From positions 1 to 47,981 of the forward strand of contig JAKSCV010000053.1 of the NCBI GenBank assembly GCA_022360445.1: 47,981 nucleotides of DNA, read 5' to 3'. Position numbers and translations under genes: made by a program. Positions 35,182 to 44,743 of the stretch are shown here, one piece after another. The notes beneath the pieces were generated by a model. That model saw only the letters and a list, made by a program, of their open reading frames with translations. It did no database searches and was not told where the DNA came from. Source of the DNA: Gammaproteobacteria bacterium (lineage in GTDB: Bacteria; Pseudomonadota; Gammaproteobacteria; UBA5861). Each line of letters begins with the position of its first letter. Position 1 is the first letter of the stretch.

Positions 35182-35920
35182 AGGTGCTCCCCCCTTTTGA
35201 CGGGGCGGGGTAAAAGTACCCGGCCCACATCCCTGCCGCAATCCCAGAGCAGGCCGCAAGAATCAGCCCGAGCTGGTGGGGCAAATCATAAAAGATGAGG
35301 GCAACCGCTCCAGAAACCATGCCGCAGAGCAACATGCCGGGAGTGACTAACATGGGCACGACAATACCCATAAACGTCGCCACCATGGCAAATTCAAGCC
35401 CCCATTCGCCCATTTGCTTAAGCTGGCTGCCTGCCAGTACGCCCAACAAGGTACTGAGCTGCCAGCTCACGTACATAAACGTCGCCGCTCCCAGATAGTA
35501 CCAGTGCTTACACGCAGAAGTATCTGGCGCTCGATAACGGGCAATGGTGACGGCATAAGCCTCATCCGTCAGCAAAAAACCAAGCGGTAACAGCCAGCGT
35601 TGCGGCAAATGCTTGACATAAGGCGCCAGCGAAGCAGCGTAAAGGGCATGCCGTACATTCAGAACGAATGTTGTCAAAATGATCAACAATACCCCCACGC
35701 CTTGAGTAAAAAGCCCAATTGCGACAAACTGTGAGGCACCTCCAAAGACCAAAAGCGACATCGCCATTGCCATTCCTGACGAAAGCCCTGCGCTGACAGC
35801 CAAAGCACCAAAGACGATACCAAACGGCACTGCACCGACCACCATGGGAATCATGTTCCGCACCCCATGACGAAATTCGCGCCAGACCTGTGCGCATGTG
35901 ACGATTTCTGGTTTCGACAT
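35174..35920 (-). CDS. azlC: AzlC-type transporter subunit
   Basis: This 248-residue membrane protein matches the AzlC family ([46 protein letters not shown]). It is the large exporter subunit for branched-chain amino acids, with AzlD downstream. The start is ATG 35920; a GTG lies one codon earlier. Confidence 0.9.
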   Translation of the reverse strand: MSKPEIVTCAQVWREFRHGVRNMIPMVVGAVPFGIVFGALAVSAGLSSGMAMAMSLLVFGGASQFVAIGLFTQGVGVLLIILTTFVLNVRHALYAASLAPYVKHLPQRWLLPLGFLLTDEAYAVTIARYRAPDTSACKHWYYLGAATFMYVSWQLSTLLGVLAGSQLKQMGEWGLEFAMVATFMGIVVPMLVTPGMLLCGMVSGAVALIFYDLPHQLGLILAACSGIAAGMWAGYFYPAPSKGGSTYE

Positions 35921-35938
35921 CACGTGTTTACCGCGTAA

Positions 35939-37174
35939 TCAAGCACCTGTCGGCAACTCGTTAAATGGCATATCCTTGTCGACGCGGACATCCCCCGGCA
36001 GGCCCAGCACGCGCTCGGCAATGATATTTCGGAGGATTTCATCTGTGCCACCTGCAATTCTCATCGCGGGAGCCAGAATCCAACTCTCCGGGAAAAACCC
36101 TTGCTGGGGCGAATGCTCAGGGTCTGTCACAACACCGCCCATTCCCATCAGTTCCATAGCAAATGCTGCATAATCCTGACTGCGCGCCGCACTGACGCAC
36201 TTGCCAATAGATGCTTCTGGACCAGGCGTTTGCCCTTTACTGAGCGCCGTCATGGTACGGAAACGTGTGTATTTCAGACCTTGCCCTTCAGCGTACCAGT
36301 CTGCGAGTTTACCCCTGACATCGGCATTTTTGATCGCAGGCGAGCCGTCTTCCAGAGTGAAGGTTTTTATCATGGCAATAAACTCCACCATGTCTGCATC
36401 CAGCGTCCGGCCTGCACTTAAACGCTCATTCATTAATGTGGTCAGCGAGACCTTCCAGCCTTCGCCCACGCCACCGAGGCGCTGACTGTCTGGCACGCGT
36501 ACGTCGGTAAAAAACACTTCGTTGAAATTCCGTCCGCCAGAAATCTGTTTGATGGGTTTCACTTCTACACCTGGTGATGTCATATCCAGAAAGAAAAACG
36601 TCAATCCCTGGTGCTTGGGTACGGTGGGATCCGATCGCGTGACGATGATGCCGTAATCGGCATGGTGCGCCCCCGAGGTCCAGATTTTTTGCCCATTCAA
36701 AATCCAGTCATCGCCATCTTTTTCCGCTCGTGTTCGAATACCGGCCAGATCTGAGCCCGCAACCGGTTCTGAAAATAATTGACACCAGACCTCCTCACCG
36801 TACAAGGCCGGTTTTACATAGCGCTGCCGGTGCGCGTCTGTGCCGTGTTTGATGAGTGTTGGGATGCACATGCCCAACCCGATATCAAAAAAACCACGGG
36901 GAACCACATACTTGGATTCCTCGTCCGCATAGATCACGTTTTGCATGGGTGTGCCACCCAAACCACCCAGCTCTTTCGGCCAGGTAACCGCCGCATAACC
37001 CGCAGCGGCTTTTTTCGCTTGCCACTCTTTGGCTTTGGCCAGTGCCTCCGCCTGATTCTGGCGACTGCTGTAAGCGCTGGCCACTTCCTGATTTTGATCC
37101 GGTACGTTTGCTTTCAACCAGGTTTTGACTTCAGCCCGGAATGTGGCCTCTTGTGGGGTATCGTTAAAATCCAT
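35939..37174 (-). CDS. Acyl-CoA dehydrogenase (large form)
   Basis: This 411-residue FAD enzyme oxidises acyl-CoA thioesters. It has CQLFSEPVAGSDLAGIRTRAEKDG, WILNGQKIWTSGAHHADYG, and a C-terminal domain with SKGQTPGPEASIGK and GGTDEILRNIIAERVLGLP. ATG 37174 is chosen after GAGGAGG. It is downstream of a second acyl-CoA dehydrogenase gene by 13 bp, so the two may form a heteromer as in steroid and terpenoid degradation. The substrate is unknown. Confidence 0.88.
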   Translation of the reverse strand: MDFNDTPQEATFRAEVKTWLKANVPDQNQEVASAYSSRQNQAEALAKAKEWQAKKAAAGYAAVTWPKELGGLGGTPMQNVIYADEESKYVVPRGFFDIGLGMCIPTLIKHGTDAHRQRYVKPALYGEEVWCQLFSEPVAGSDLAGIRTRAEKDGDDWILNGQKIWTSGAHHADYGIIVTRSDPTVPKHQGLTFFFLDMTSPGVEVKPIKQISGGRNFNEVFFTDVRVPDSQRLGGVGEGWKVSLTTLMNERLSAGRTLDADMVEFIAMIKTFTLEDGSPAIKNADVRGKLADWYAEGQGLKYTRFRTMTALSKGQTPGPEASIGKCVSAARSQDYAAFAMELMGMGGVVTDPEHSPQQGFFPESWILAPAMRIAGGTDEILRNIIAERVLGLPGDVRVDKDMPFNELPTGA

Positions 37175-37187
37175 TGTTTTTTCCTCC

Positions 37188-38306
37188 TCAGGCTGCTGAC
37201 AGCTGCTCCAGTTGATCAACGAGACGATTTTTCCAGGTCAAAGCGCTGCCAAGGCTTAAGGCCAGCAGCTTTGCCCGACGATAATACAGGTGGCAATCGA
37301 ACTCCCAGGTGTACCCCATGCCTCCATGAGTTTGAATATTTTCCTTGGCAGCAAAATCAAAAGCCCGTGTCGCAGCAACGCGTGCTGTCGCCGCAGCAAG
37401 CGGCAGCTCACGGGCATTGGTCGACAGCGCCCAAGCACCAAAGTAGGTATTGGATCGCGCCAGTTCATTTTTGATGTAACAATCTGCTAGCTTGTGCTTA
37501 ATAGCCTGGAATGAACCTATCTGACGGCCAAATGCATAGCGGCCCAATGCATAGTCACGCGCCATTTGCAAAGCCGCATCGGCACCACCGATCTGCTCAA
37601 AAGCCAATAACACCGCAGCTTTATTGAAAAGCTCTGTTAACAAAGCCCACCCTCTGCCAGGTACCCCGAGGCATTCCGCCGGAGTGTTGTGAAACGTCAT
37701 GATTGCTTGTGGGCGTGTGGGGTCAACCGTTGTTAAAGGTTCCGTCTGAACGCTTGGGTCTGCGGCACCAACCAAGACTAAACTCGCCCCGCCTGTATCG
37801 TCATCTTTGGCCACAACGATGGCAACATCTGCCAGAGGGCCGTCCAGTACCGGCATTTTTTTGCCTGTCAGTCGCCCGGCTGAAAATCGGCATTGAAGGC
37901 GGCTCTCCGCAGGCGCGCCAGCGCCCTCTGCCAGGGCCAGCACGCCAATCGTTTCACCCGATGATAGTTTGGGCAACCAGTGAGATTTCTGAGCCTCAGA
38001 CCCTGCACTCAGCAGTGCTTCTGACACCAGATACACGGATGACGAAAAGGGAATGGGCGCGAGTGAGCGTCCCACTTCTTCCGCCAGCACACAAAGCTCT
38101 AAATAGCCCAGACCAGCCCCACCGTAGGCCTCGGGAATACATGTGCCCTGCCAACCCATCTCCGCCATTTCTTGCCAGACATGGCGGGCATACTCCATCT
38201 CACCTTCCAACACTTGCCGGACCACTGTGCTGCTGCACTGGTCCTGCAAGAACTTTCTGGCTTGATCTTTGAGCATTTTTTGCTCATTCGAAAAATCAAA
38301 GTTCAT
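37188..38306 (-). CDS. Acyl-CoA dehydrogenase (second subunit)
   Basis: This 372-residue protein has the acyl-CoA dehydrogenase N-domain (EQKMLKDQARKFLQDQ, YGGAGLGYLELCVLAEEVGRSLAP) and C-domain (YALGRYAFGRQIGSFQAIKHKLADCY, IQTHGGMGYTWEFDCHLYYRRAK). The middle domain is less conserved, as in the partner subunits of heteromeric ACADs. ATG 38306 follows GAGGAGG. It starts the two-gene operon. Confidence 0.88.
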   Translation of the reverse strand: MNFDFSNEQKMLKDQARKFLQDQCSSTVVRQVLEGEMEYARHVWQEMAEMGWQGTCIPEAYGGAGLGYLELCVLAEEVGRSLAPIPFSSSVYLVSEALLSAGSEAQKSHWLPKLSSGETIGVLALAEGAGAPAESRLQCRFSAGRLTGKKMPVLDGPLADVAIVVAKDDDTGGASLVLVGAADPSVQTEPLTTVDPTRPQAIMTFHNTPAECLGVPGRGWALLTELFNKAAVLLAFEQIGGADAALQMARDYALGRYAFGRQIGSFQAIKHKLADCYIKNELARSNTYFGAWALSTNARELPLAAATARVAATRAFDFAAKENIQTHGGMGYTWEFDCHLYYRRAKLLALSLGSALTWKNRLVDQLEQLSAA

Positions 38307-38465
38307 AGCCTTCCTCCTCAAGTTAACAGTTTTTATTTTGCCCAAAGGTTCTACCATAGGAAAGTCATAAAAACGAGTCTGGCCGATAAAGAAACGTCTA
38401 TGTCCCCTAGGTATTAGTCGATCAGGGGTCGGTCAGTGGCTTGTCCATTGATTTGTATCAAGATT

Positions 38466-38492
38466 CTTAACCGGCTTGGCGGTATGGTTAAG
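38466..38492. repeat. Inverted repeat before the host-attachment gene
   Basis: CTTAACC (38466-38472) and GGTTAAG (38486-38492) form a 7+7 bp dyad with an inner ACCG/CGGT pair (38470-38473/38480-38483). It lies 27 bp upstream of the next gene and could be an operator. Confidence 0.35.
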
Positions 38493-38518
38493 CGATTCAC
38501 CAATGGGGAGATAGGTCG

Positions 38519-38980
38519 ATGCAAAAAACCTGGATTATCGCCGCTGAAAGCAGCCGCGCCCGAATATTCACCGTCAGCTCACCTTCTTCGCCACTGGAAG
38601 AGCTGGAGACACTAGCCCACCCTGAGAGCCGTCTGCATGAGCGCAACATGGTCAGTGATTTGCCTGGGAAACATGCCGATAAAGACGGTCGTCAACGTGG
38701 CAGTGGTCACCATGCCTTTCAGGAGAAAATTGAACCGAAAGACCAAGAGTTGATCTACTTTGCCAAATGGCTGGCAGACCACCTGGCAGATGCGCATAAT
38801 AAAGGCAGTTATAAACGCCTAATCATCGTCGCTGCGCCTGCCATGCTGGGCGCTTTACGGCAGGGGCTGCCCGAGCGCATCCAGCAAAAAGTCATACTCG
38901 AAGTGGACAAAAATGTCGTCACTCAGTCTCCCGAAGCGATTCGCAAGCAGTTACCGGCATTTCTTCCCTCCCTGGATTAA
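38519..38980 (+). CDS. Host-attachment-like protein (baeRF-type)
   Basis: This 153-residue protein begins TWIIAAESSRARIF and has HAFQEKIEPKDQELIYFAKWLADHL and RLIIVAAPAMLGALRQ, the pattern of the PF10116 host-attachment family. That family relates to bacterial archaeo-eukaryotic release factor 1-like folds (baeRF). The name comes from plant-associated bacteria; a role in ribosome or RNA processes is thought possible. Its function here is unknown. Confidence 0.8.
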   Translation: MQKTWIIAAESSRARIFTVSSPSSPLEELETLAHPESRLHERNMVSDLPGKHADKDGRQRGSGHHAFQEKIEPKDQELIYFAKWLADHLADAHNKGSYKRLIIVAAPAMLGALRQGLPERIQQKVILEVDKNVVTQSPEAIRKQLPAFLPSLD

Positions 38981-39011
38981 GGCCAGCAAACAGGAAGGGG
39001 CAATCTGCATC

Positions 39012-39710
39012 CTAAAGGCCGGGCAGATCAAAAAGCAATATTTCAGCCTGCTCAAACGTAGAAAACGTCAGCGTTCCCGGGCTTTCCAGCCCCAAACCAT
39101 CCCCTTCCGCCAATGCTTGGCCGTCTAATGCCCCTTTTCCCAAAGCCATATGCACCCAGAGACGACGCTCGGGTCTCAAGGAGTAGGTTTGTGACTGCCC
39201 GGCCTGAAGCAGGCCCCGGTAAACGTTCACATCCTGATGGATTTGCAGAGTCTCAGTTGACTCAGCGGGTGAGGCCAATAATTGCCAGCGGCCATCGCTC
39301 AGAACATCAAAACATTTTTGCTCATAGGAAGGTGATAAGTTTCTCTCGGCTGGACGAATCCAGATTTGTAAGAGATGAGTTGGGTCCTCATCAGAAGGGT
39401 TAAATTCACTGTGTGAGATTCCCGTGCCGGCGCTCATCCGTTGCAACTCATGCCGCCGGGTGACCGAGCCATGTCCCAAGCTGTCCTGGTGTGCAATCTC
39501 ACCAGCAAGAATGTAGGTAATAATTTCCATATTCGCGTGGGGGTGCGTTGGAAAGCCAGCGCCGGGGGCAATTTGATCATCATTGATCACTTTGAGACAG
39601 CCAAATCCTCGGCGTGCCGGGTTCTGATAATTACCAAATGAAAAGGTATGGCGGGAATCCAACCAGTTTGTCTGTGTTCTACCTCGATCCAGCGCCTTGA
39701 TCAGGGGCAT
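39012..39710 (-). CDS. Pirin/YhaK-type cupin protein
   Basis: This 232-residue two-cupin protein begins MPLIKALDRGRTQTNWLDSRHTF and has the metal-binding pattern FPTHPHANMEIITYIL, HSEFNPSDEDPTHLLQIWI. It may act as a quercetinase-like oxygenase or redox sensor. ATG 39710 is chosen because GAGGTAA precedes it and the 34 residues upstream are not pirin-like. A glutathione S-transferase gene lies 28 bp upstream on the same strand, so the two may be co-transcribed. Confidence 0.88.
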   Translation of the reverse strand: MPLIKALDRGRTQTNWLDSRHTFSFGNYQNPARRGFGCLKVINDDQIAPGAGFPTHPHANMEIITYILAGEIAHQDSLGHGSVTRRHELQRMSAGTGISHSEFNPSDEDPTHLLQIWIRPAERNLSPSYEQKCFDVLSDGRWQLLASPAESTETLQIHQDVNVYRGLLQAGQSQTYSLRPERRLWVHMALGKGALDGQALAEGDGLGLESPGTLTFSTFEQAEILLFDLPGL

Positions 39711-39738
39711 GGTATTACCTCGCTTAAATACTTGGATT

Positions 39739-40347
39739 TTAACGTCGCGCCGCACGTGATGCCGGCCGCCCCAAGCACTGCTCCATCCAAGCTGCGACAT
39801 GTGGAAAGGCACTGAAGTCCACTTTAGACGCTTTTGCCCAAGCCATCACACTGGCGACATTCAGATCTGCCGCGCTGAAATGTTCTCCCACCAGATAGGT
39901 TTTACCCACCAAAGCCTGGTCTAACACCGCCAATGGGCGGGCCAGTTCTTTTTCTGTGGCGTCCGCCAATTGCGGATCACGCTGATCTTCTGGATACGTC
40001 GCCCGATGGCGCAAAAGGGTTAACAAACCGGGCTCCAGTTCATTGACGACCCAGAAGCTCCACTGGATAACGCGGGCTTCATCTTCCGGGTTGTCTGGCA
40101 TCATACGGCCGGGGTATTGACGCGCCAAGTATAGATTAATCGCCATGGACTCAAATAAAGTCAGCTCCCCATCCTGAATGGCGGGAATACGTCCGTTCGG
40201 ATTGATGCTTAAAAACTCGGCAGACCCTGTTCCCTGATCGCCAATGTCTACCGGAATGTGTTCGTACTCAAGCCCCAATTCTTCTGCCATCCAAAGGACT
40301 CGGAATGTACGACTTTTGGACATGCCAAAAATTTTCAGGTGACTCAC
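39739..40347 (-). CDS. Glutathione S-transferase family protein
   Basis: This 202-residue protein has the thioredoxin-fold N-domain (LKIFGMSKSRTFRVLWMAEELGLEYE, NPNGRIPAIQDGELTLFESMAI) and the helical C-domain (LVGEHFSAADLNVASVMAW). Ser in the SKSRT motif could be the catalytic residue. The start is GTG 40347 after GGAGGTAT. The substrate is unknown. Confidence 0.88.
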   Translation of the reverse strand: MSHLKIFGMSKSRTFRVLWMAEELGLEYEHIPVDIGDQGTGSAEFLSINPNGRIPAIQDGELTLFESMAINLYLARQYPGRMMPDNPEDEARVIQWSFWVVNELEPGLLTLLRHRATYPEDQRDPQLADATEKELARPLAVLDQALVGKTYLVGEHFSAADLNVASVMAWAKASKVDFSAFPHVAAWMEQCLGRPASRAARR

Positions 40348-40536
40348 TTTTATACCTCCAAACAGTCTCTGTCTGCTGATTGTGAATGACCATTTTGTGG
40401 TTACTCGACTGGCTTCATTCCTAAGTTTTCACAGAACTCGTGCCAGCACATGCCTATGCTATAGTCACACATTCAGCCTTCTTTTCGACACCCTGACGGC
40501 TTAACATCTGGCCATCAAAAGTAGAGTGTAACTGCT

Positions 40537-41169
40537 ATGTATCTGAGTGACCATGACATCCGTGATATGCCCAAACAGTACCGCACCAATTTCGTGAACA
40601 GCCTCAGTGGGTTCAAAAGTGCTAACCTAATTGGCACACGAAGCCAGAGTGGTTGCAATAATCTTGCACTCTTTAGCTCTGCGGTTCATTTAGGTGCCAA
40701 CCCAGCGCTGATGGGCATCATATCCCGACCTGATAGCGTCACTCGAGACACACTCACGAACATCCGTGAAACGGGCTATTTCTCGCTCAATCACGTCCAC
40801 AAGGACATGATTGAAGCCGCTCACCAGTGCGCTGCCCGATACCCGAGCGAAGTCTCTGAATTTGATGCCGTGGGCCTAACACCGCAAACCAGCCAGCACC
40901 ACCCCGCCCCTTATGTCAAAGAAAGTCATGTGAGTATTGGTCTTAAGTCGCGTGAGATTATGACGATTGCAGTCAACAATTGTTACCTCATTATTGGCGA
41001 GATTATCGAGGTAAAAATCGAAAACGAAGCCATTCAAAAAGATGGCACAATTGCACTTGAGGCGATTCAAACTGTGACTATTTCCGGACTGGACCATTAC
41101 CACACGACCCGGCTCATCCATCAATACAACTACGCTAAGCCAGATCGCCCACTAAGCATTAAAAAATAA
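40537..41169 (+). CDS. Flavin reductase-like (flavoredoxin) protein
   Basis: This 210-residue FMN-binding split-barrel protein matches the flavin reductase-like family (RTNFVNSLSGFKSANLIGTRS, CNNLALFSSAVHLGANPALMGII, ETGYFSLNHV). It probably supplies reduced flavin or electrons. It lies 23 bp before the DUF523-DUF1722 gene on the same strand, an arrangement common near ybgA genes. Confidence 0.82.
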   Translation: MYLSDHDIRDMPKQYRTNFVNSLSGFKSANLIGTRSQSGCNNLALFSSAVHLGANPALMGIISRPDSVTRDTLTNIRETGYFSLNHVHKDMIEAAHQCAARYPSEVSEFDAVGLTPQTSQHHPAPYVKESHVSIGLKSREIMTIAVNNCYLIIGEIIEVKIENEAIQKDGTIALEAIQTVTISGLDHYHTTRLIHQYNYAKPDRPLSIKK

Positions 41170-41192
41170 GCGTACGTAAAAAGTCGATAACA

Positions 41193-42155
41193 ATGACAGA
41201 TCAAAATCAAAAAATTCTCCTGGGTATCAGCAGCTGTTTGCTTGGCGAGCAGGTGCGCTTTGATGGCGGACACAAAAACAATGCCTACATTAACCAAACA
41301 CTGGGGGAATATTTTCGTTTCAAACCGTTTTGTCCCGAAGTGGCTATTGGCCTGGGTATTCCTCGGGAACCCATTAAACTGGTGAAACAGAGTGATACGA
41401 TACAAGCTATCGGTGTTAAAAATGCAACGCTCAATGTCTCGCAACAACTGATTGAATGCGCTAACGAACAATGCCATTGGCAAGACGATATTTTTGGCTA
41501 CATTTTCAAAAAAGACTCCCCAAGCTGCGGTATGGAGCGGGTAAAAGTCTATACTCCCAATGCCAACAGGCCGCCGGAGCGAAACGGTACTGGCTTATAT
41601 GCCGCCCAAGTCATGCGAAACTTTCCCCACTTGCCCATAGAGGAAGAAGGCCGGTTGGGGGACCCCAATCTACGAGAAAACTTTATCAGTCATGTTTTTA
41701 TTTACTGGCGCTGGAAAAGCCAATTAATATCCGGGCTCTCCCTGGCTATGCTCACGGATTTTCACGCTCAGCACAAATTGACTTTTATGAGCCACGACCA
41801 GGATACAACCCGGGGCTTGGGACGCCTACTCTCACAAAACGACGAGATGGCGCTCCCCGAGCTGGCGGAAGCCTATCTAACCCGGATGACGAAACTGCTC
41901 AGAATTGTGCCTAGCCGCAAAAACCACGTGAATGTGTTGCAACACATCCAAGGCTATCTGAAGAAGCAGCTAGATCGTGATGACAAGGCCGAGCTTAAGG
42001 AAGTAATCGAGCAGTATCGATTAGGCGCACTCCCTCTCATCGTGCCAATCACCCTGCTTCGGCACCACTTCCGCAAGCACCCGAGTGACTACATTCTGCG
42101 TTCGGCGTACATGACACCGCACCCCAAAGCGCTGATGCTGCTTAACCACCTCTAA
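41193..42155 (+). CDS. DUF523-DUF1722 (YbgA-type) fusion protein
   Basis: This 320-residue protein has an N-terminal DUF523 domain (about 8-160; ISSCLLGEQVRFDGGHK, FCPEVAIGLGIPRE, KKDSPSCGMERVKVY) with the three-cysteine set of TudS-like thiouracil desulfurases that hold a 4Fe-4S cluster. The C-terminal DUF1722/YbgA domain follows at about 185-305. This fusion is widespread in gammaproteobacteria. A desulfurase role is inferred from DUF523; the YbgA half is uncharacterised. Confidence 0.85.
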   Translation: MTDQNQKILLGISSCLLGEQVRFDGGHKNNAYINQTLGEYFRFKPFCPEVAIGLGIPREPIKLVKQSDTIQAIGVKNATLNVSQQLIECANEQCHWQDDIFGYIFKKDSPSCGMERVKVYTPNANRPPERNGTGLYAAQVMRNFPHLPIEEEGRLGDPNLRENFISHVFIYWRWKSQLISGLSLAMLTDFHAQHKLTFMSHDQDTTRGLGRLLSQNDEMALPELAEAYLTRMTKLLRIVPSRKNHVNVLQHIQGYLKKQLDRDDKAELKEVIEQYRLGALPLIVPITLLRHHFRKHPSDYILRSAYMTPHPKALMLLNHL

Positions 42156-42189
42156 AAAAACTGGGTCAATCGCGATGAAATCAGGCTGT

Positions 42190-42561
42190 CTAATCCTTCA
42201 ATCGGACTGTTTTTTCTTGCGGACTTAGGCCATGTACCTTGTCGTGCGCACGAATGGTGATTTGCTTGACATGCTCCGGAATTGAAAGAGTCAACCCGCG
42301 AGTAAAGGGTTGCTCGTCCACATGAGGATGGTGAAGAATACGCTGCCCAATCACCGCACCCTGTTCATCCAGTACATCCCAACGATCTGCGTAGTGCGCC
42401 CAACCGGTATCGGTATGTTTTAAGGTGACATTAATGTGATAGCGGCCCGAACCGGCAGGCTTGACAATCACATCCAGTATACTGACTTCCCCAGCCCATG
42501 AACCTGTGACTCCCAAAAGCAGCCAGATGGCCACAACATACCGTATTTGCTGTTTTAGCAT
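42190..42561 (-). CDS. Small periplasmic protein of unknown function
   Basis: This 123-residue protein has a signal peptide (cleavage near SWAG, about 23) and a single beta-rich domain with HTDTGWAHYADRWDVLDE and HHPHVDEQPFTRGL. These His-rich motifs suggest metal binding. It recurs as a conserved hypothetical in marine bacteria, by recollection. It lies downstream of the DUF2835 gene on the same strand (gap 13 bp). Confidence 0.65.
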   Translation of the reverse strand: MLKQQIRYVVAIWLLLGVTGSWAGEVSILDVIVKPAGSGRYHINVTLKHTDTGWAHYADRWDVLDEQGAVIGQRILHHPHVDEQPFTRGLTLSIPEHVKQITIRAHDKVHGLSPQEKTVRLKD

Positions 42562-42574
42562 CGCAGCGTTCCTC

Positions 42575-42820
42575 TCAGGATGAGGTTCTGTTCTTGATCA
42601 CCTCAACCAATTTATTTTGCCCATCAAAATACAAGGTGAATTGCCCATGCACCCCATTATGGTCAACAAATTTGCGCAAAACCTCGGCGGGAAACTGCAC
42701 GATTTCTCCCGTATCAGCCCTCACTCGAACGACACTTGCCGAGCCCTGATAGTAACGCAAATACTCATCATGAGCTAAGTTCAACTGAAAATGCAGGGTT
42801 CTATTATCATCTGTATTCAT
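42575..42820 (-). CDS. DUF2835 protein
   Basis: This 81-residue protein matches DUF2835 (FQLNLAHDEYLRYYQGSA, VQFPAEVLRKFVDHNGVHGQF). It is a small cytoplasmic gammaproteobacterial family with unknown function. It is probably co-transcribed with the periplasmic protein gene downstream. Confidence 0.85.
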   Translation of the reverse strand: MNTDDNRTLHFQLNLAHDEYLRYYQGSASVVRVRADTGEIVQFPAEVLRKFVDHNGVHGQFTLYFDGQNKLVEVIKNRTSS

Positions 42821-42948
42821 TGCAAGGCCATTGACCTGTGTTTTCTATCGGAAGGTCCTGTAAAATCAAGCATATCGTGTTTTTTTAAGTTTGCCACTTT
42901 TGTCTCAGACCTCAACTAAGCCTCTCAATTACGAGTCCGTTTGAGCTC

Positions 42949-44583
42949 ATGGAAAAATTTCTTCTGGTTGCCGCCGGTATCGGACTGTTTTTGCTGGGTA
43001 TGTCGTTGATGACTGAGGGCCTGAGAGCCCTCTCCGGCACCTGGCTGCCCAAACTGCTCGCACGCTTCACACGCAGCCCGGTTTCTGGGGCCATCAGTGG
43101 TGCCCTCTCCACTGCTGTCCTGCAATCCTCCAGCGCCACAACCTTAGTCACCATTGGCTTTGTCAGCGCGGGCTTGCTGTCTTTTGGGCATGCACTGGGC
43201 ATTTTGTTTGGGGCCAATATCGGCACCACCATCACGGGATGGCTGGTGGTCTTGATCGGCTTTAAACTCAAACTGGCTGATCTTTTGATGCCACTCATAC
43301 CTCTCGGCGCACTCTTACAGATTTTTAGCAAAACCAAACGCCTACTGGCGCTGGCAAAAATTCTTGCCGGGTTCGGCATCCTGTTCCTGGGCTTTTCGAT
43401 GATCCAACAAGGGATGACGGATTTCCGGGAAGTTTTAACCCCAGCTGCCTTCCCGCCTGACACACTTTCTGGCCGCTTTTTGCTGCTGCTCTTGGGCGTT
43501 GCCATGACACTTGTGACGCAATCCTCCAGCGTGGGTGTCGCCACCGCTCTGGCGGCATTGGCAGTCGACAGCATCAGTTTTGCTCAAGCCGCCTCGCTGG
43601 TCATAGGAATGGATATCGGCACAACCGCCACAGCTTTATTCGGCGCAATTGGCAGCAACCTGCAAGCTCGAAGAACTGCGATTTCCCATGTCATTTACAA
43701 CTTAATGACAGGAACATTTGCTTTTCTGCTGCTGAAAACGTACGAAAATGTTTGGTTTGGTGCATTTGAAACCGGCTTTTGGTCAGCACCAGAAATCGCA
43801 CTCGTGGCGTTCCACACACTCTTTAATTTGCTGGGTGTGTTATTGGTGTTGCCGTGGACACATCAGTTTGCCCGCCTGATCAAAAGCATACTGCCGGAGC
43901 GAGAGAATCAGCGCACCGCGCGGCTCGACCCCTCCCTGCTGAAAAACCCGGACACCGCGCTGCTGGTCAGCACAACCACCCTGGCCGAGCTAGCCATGCA
44001 ACTGGTGACGACCTTCAAACAAGTGGCCTCTGGCGGCACAGCAATGTACACCCTGCAAGCCTTTAATGACATTCAGCAAACACTATCGTCATTACGCCAG
44101 TACGCCGGATCGATCAAAACCGATCACGCGACTGAAAAAACCCAACAAGCTCACCTCGCATTGGTGCACGCACTCGAACATTTCAGCCGCCTGGCCAACC
44201 GGGTCGAGCACATGGATGACATCACTGTTTTTGACAAACACCCCACATTGCAGCAAACACTTGAGAATGCGATCGAACACTTTGACCAAGTTGCCACTGC
44301 CATGCAAAGCCCCGACATTGTCACCTCAACCGAGGCCGTACAGACTTTCTGGCAAACACTCAACCGCCAAACGGAAACCTACCGCAACACCCTCCTGGCG
44401 GAGATGTCCAGTGGGGCATTGAAGGTCGAGACCGGCTATGACGTGCTACACGCCCAGCGCTGGTTGAAACGAGTCTCCTACAATCTTTGGCGGCTGGCCT
44501 ACCACTTCCAGATAGCGGAAAAAGTTGTTGACCCCTTCCTCAAGAAGCCCCCAGCGTTGAAGCAAGCTCGTCCAACTGTTTGA
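42949..44583 (+). CDS. Na/Pi-cotransporter family protein with PhoU-like tail
   Basis: This 544-residue protein has two Na/Pi-symport repeats with the hallmark QSSSATTLVTIGFVSAG and QSSSVGVATALAAL, and about eight membrane helices up to about 310. A C-terminal helical PhoU-like domain follows at about 345-530. It probably imports phosphate with sodium, in keeping with a marine host. It lies apart from other phosphate genes; no Pho box was seen upstream. Confidence 0.88.
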   Translation: MEKFLLVAAGIGLFLLGMSLMTEGLRALSGTWLPKLLARFTRSPVSGAISGALSTAVLQSSSATTLVTIGFVSAGLLSFGHALGILFGANIGTTITGWLVVLIGFKLKLADLLMPLIPLGALLQIFSKTKRLLALAKILAGFGILFLGFSMIQQGMTDFREVLTPAAFPPDTLSGRFLLLLLGVAMTLVTQSSSVGVATALAALAVDSISFAQAASLVIGMDIGTTATALFGAIGSNLQARRTAISHVIYNLMTGTFAFLLLKTYENVWFGAFETGFWSAPEIALVAFHTLFNLLGVLLVLPWTHQFARLIKSILPERENQRTARLDPSLLKNPDTALLVSTTTLAELAMQLVTTFKQVASGGTAMYTLQAFNDIQQTLSSLRQYAGSIKTDHATEKTQQAHLALVHALEHFSRLANRVEHMDDITVFDKHPTLQQTLENAIEHFDQVATAMQSPDIVTSTEAVQTFWQTLNRQTETYRNTLLAEMSSGALKVETGYDVLHAQRWLKRVSYNLWRLAYHFQIAEKVVDPFLKKPPALKQARPTV

Positions 44584-44743
44584 GTGCCGCTTCCATCTGG
44601 GTACGCCACTGCACAGCTCTGTTTGAACGAATAAAGTGCTCGTATTTTTGCCAAGCAGGAAAGTCTGCCCTGGAGAACCTGCCGCGCAATCGCGGGTATG
44701 GAAAGCCCATAGAAGGCTTAATGACAGGCGGGGTACGGACCAA
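44540..44743 (-). CDS. Unrecognised 67-residue open frame
   Basis: The frame encodes PRLRGRFSRADFPAWQKYEH and a helical tail QMEAALKQLDELA. The aromatic and charged composition resembles a real small protein. The only starts are TTG 44743 and ATG 44710, neither with a ribosome site, and it overlaps the Na/Pi gene by 44 bp. It may be the remnant of a longer gene. Confidence 0.28.
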   Translation of the reverse strand: MVRTPPVIKPSMGFPYPRLRGRFSRADFPAWQKYEHFIRSNRAVQWRTQMEAALKQLDELASTLGAS

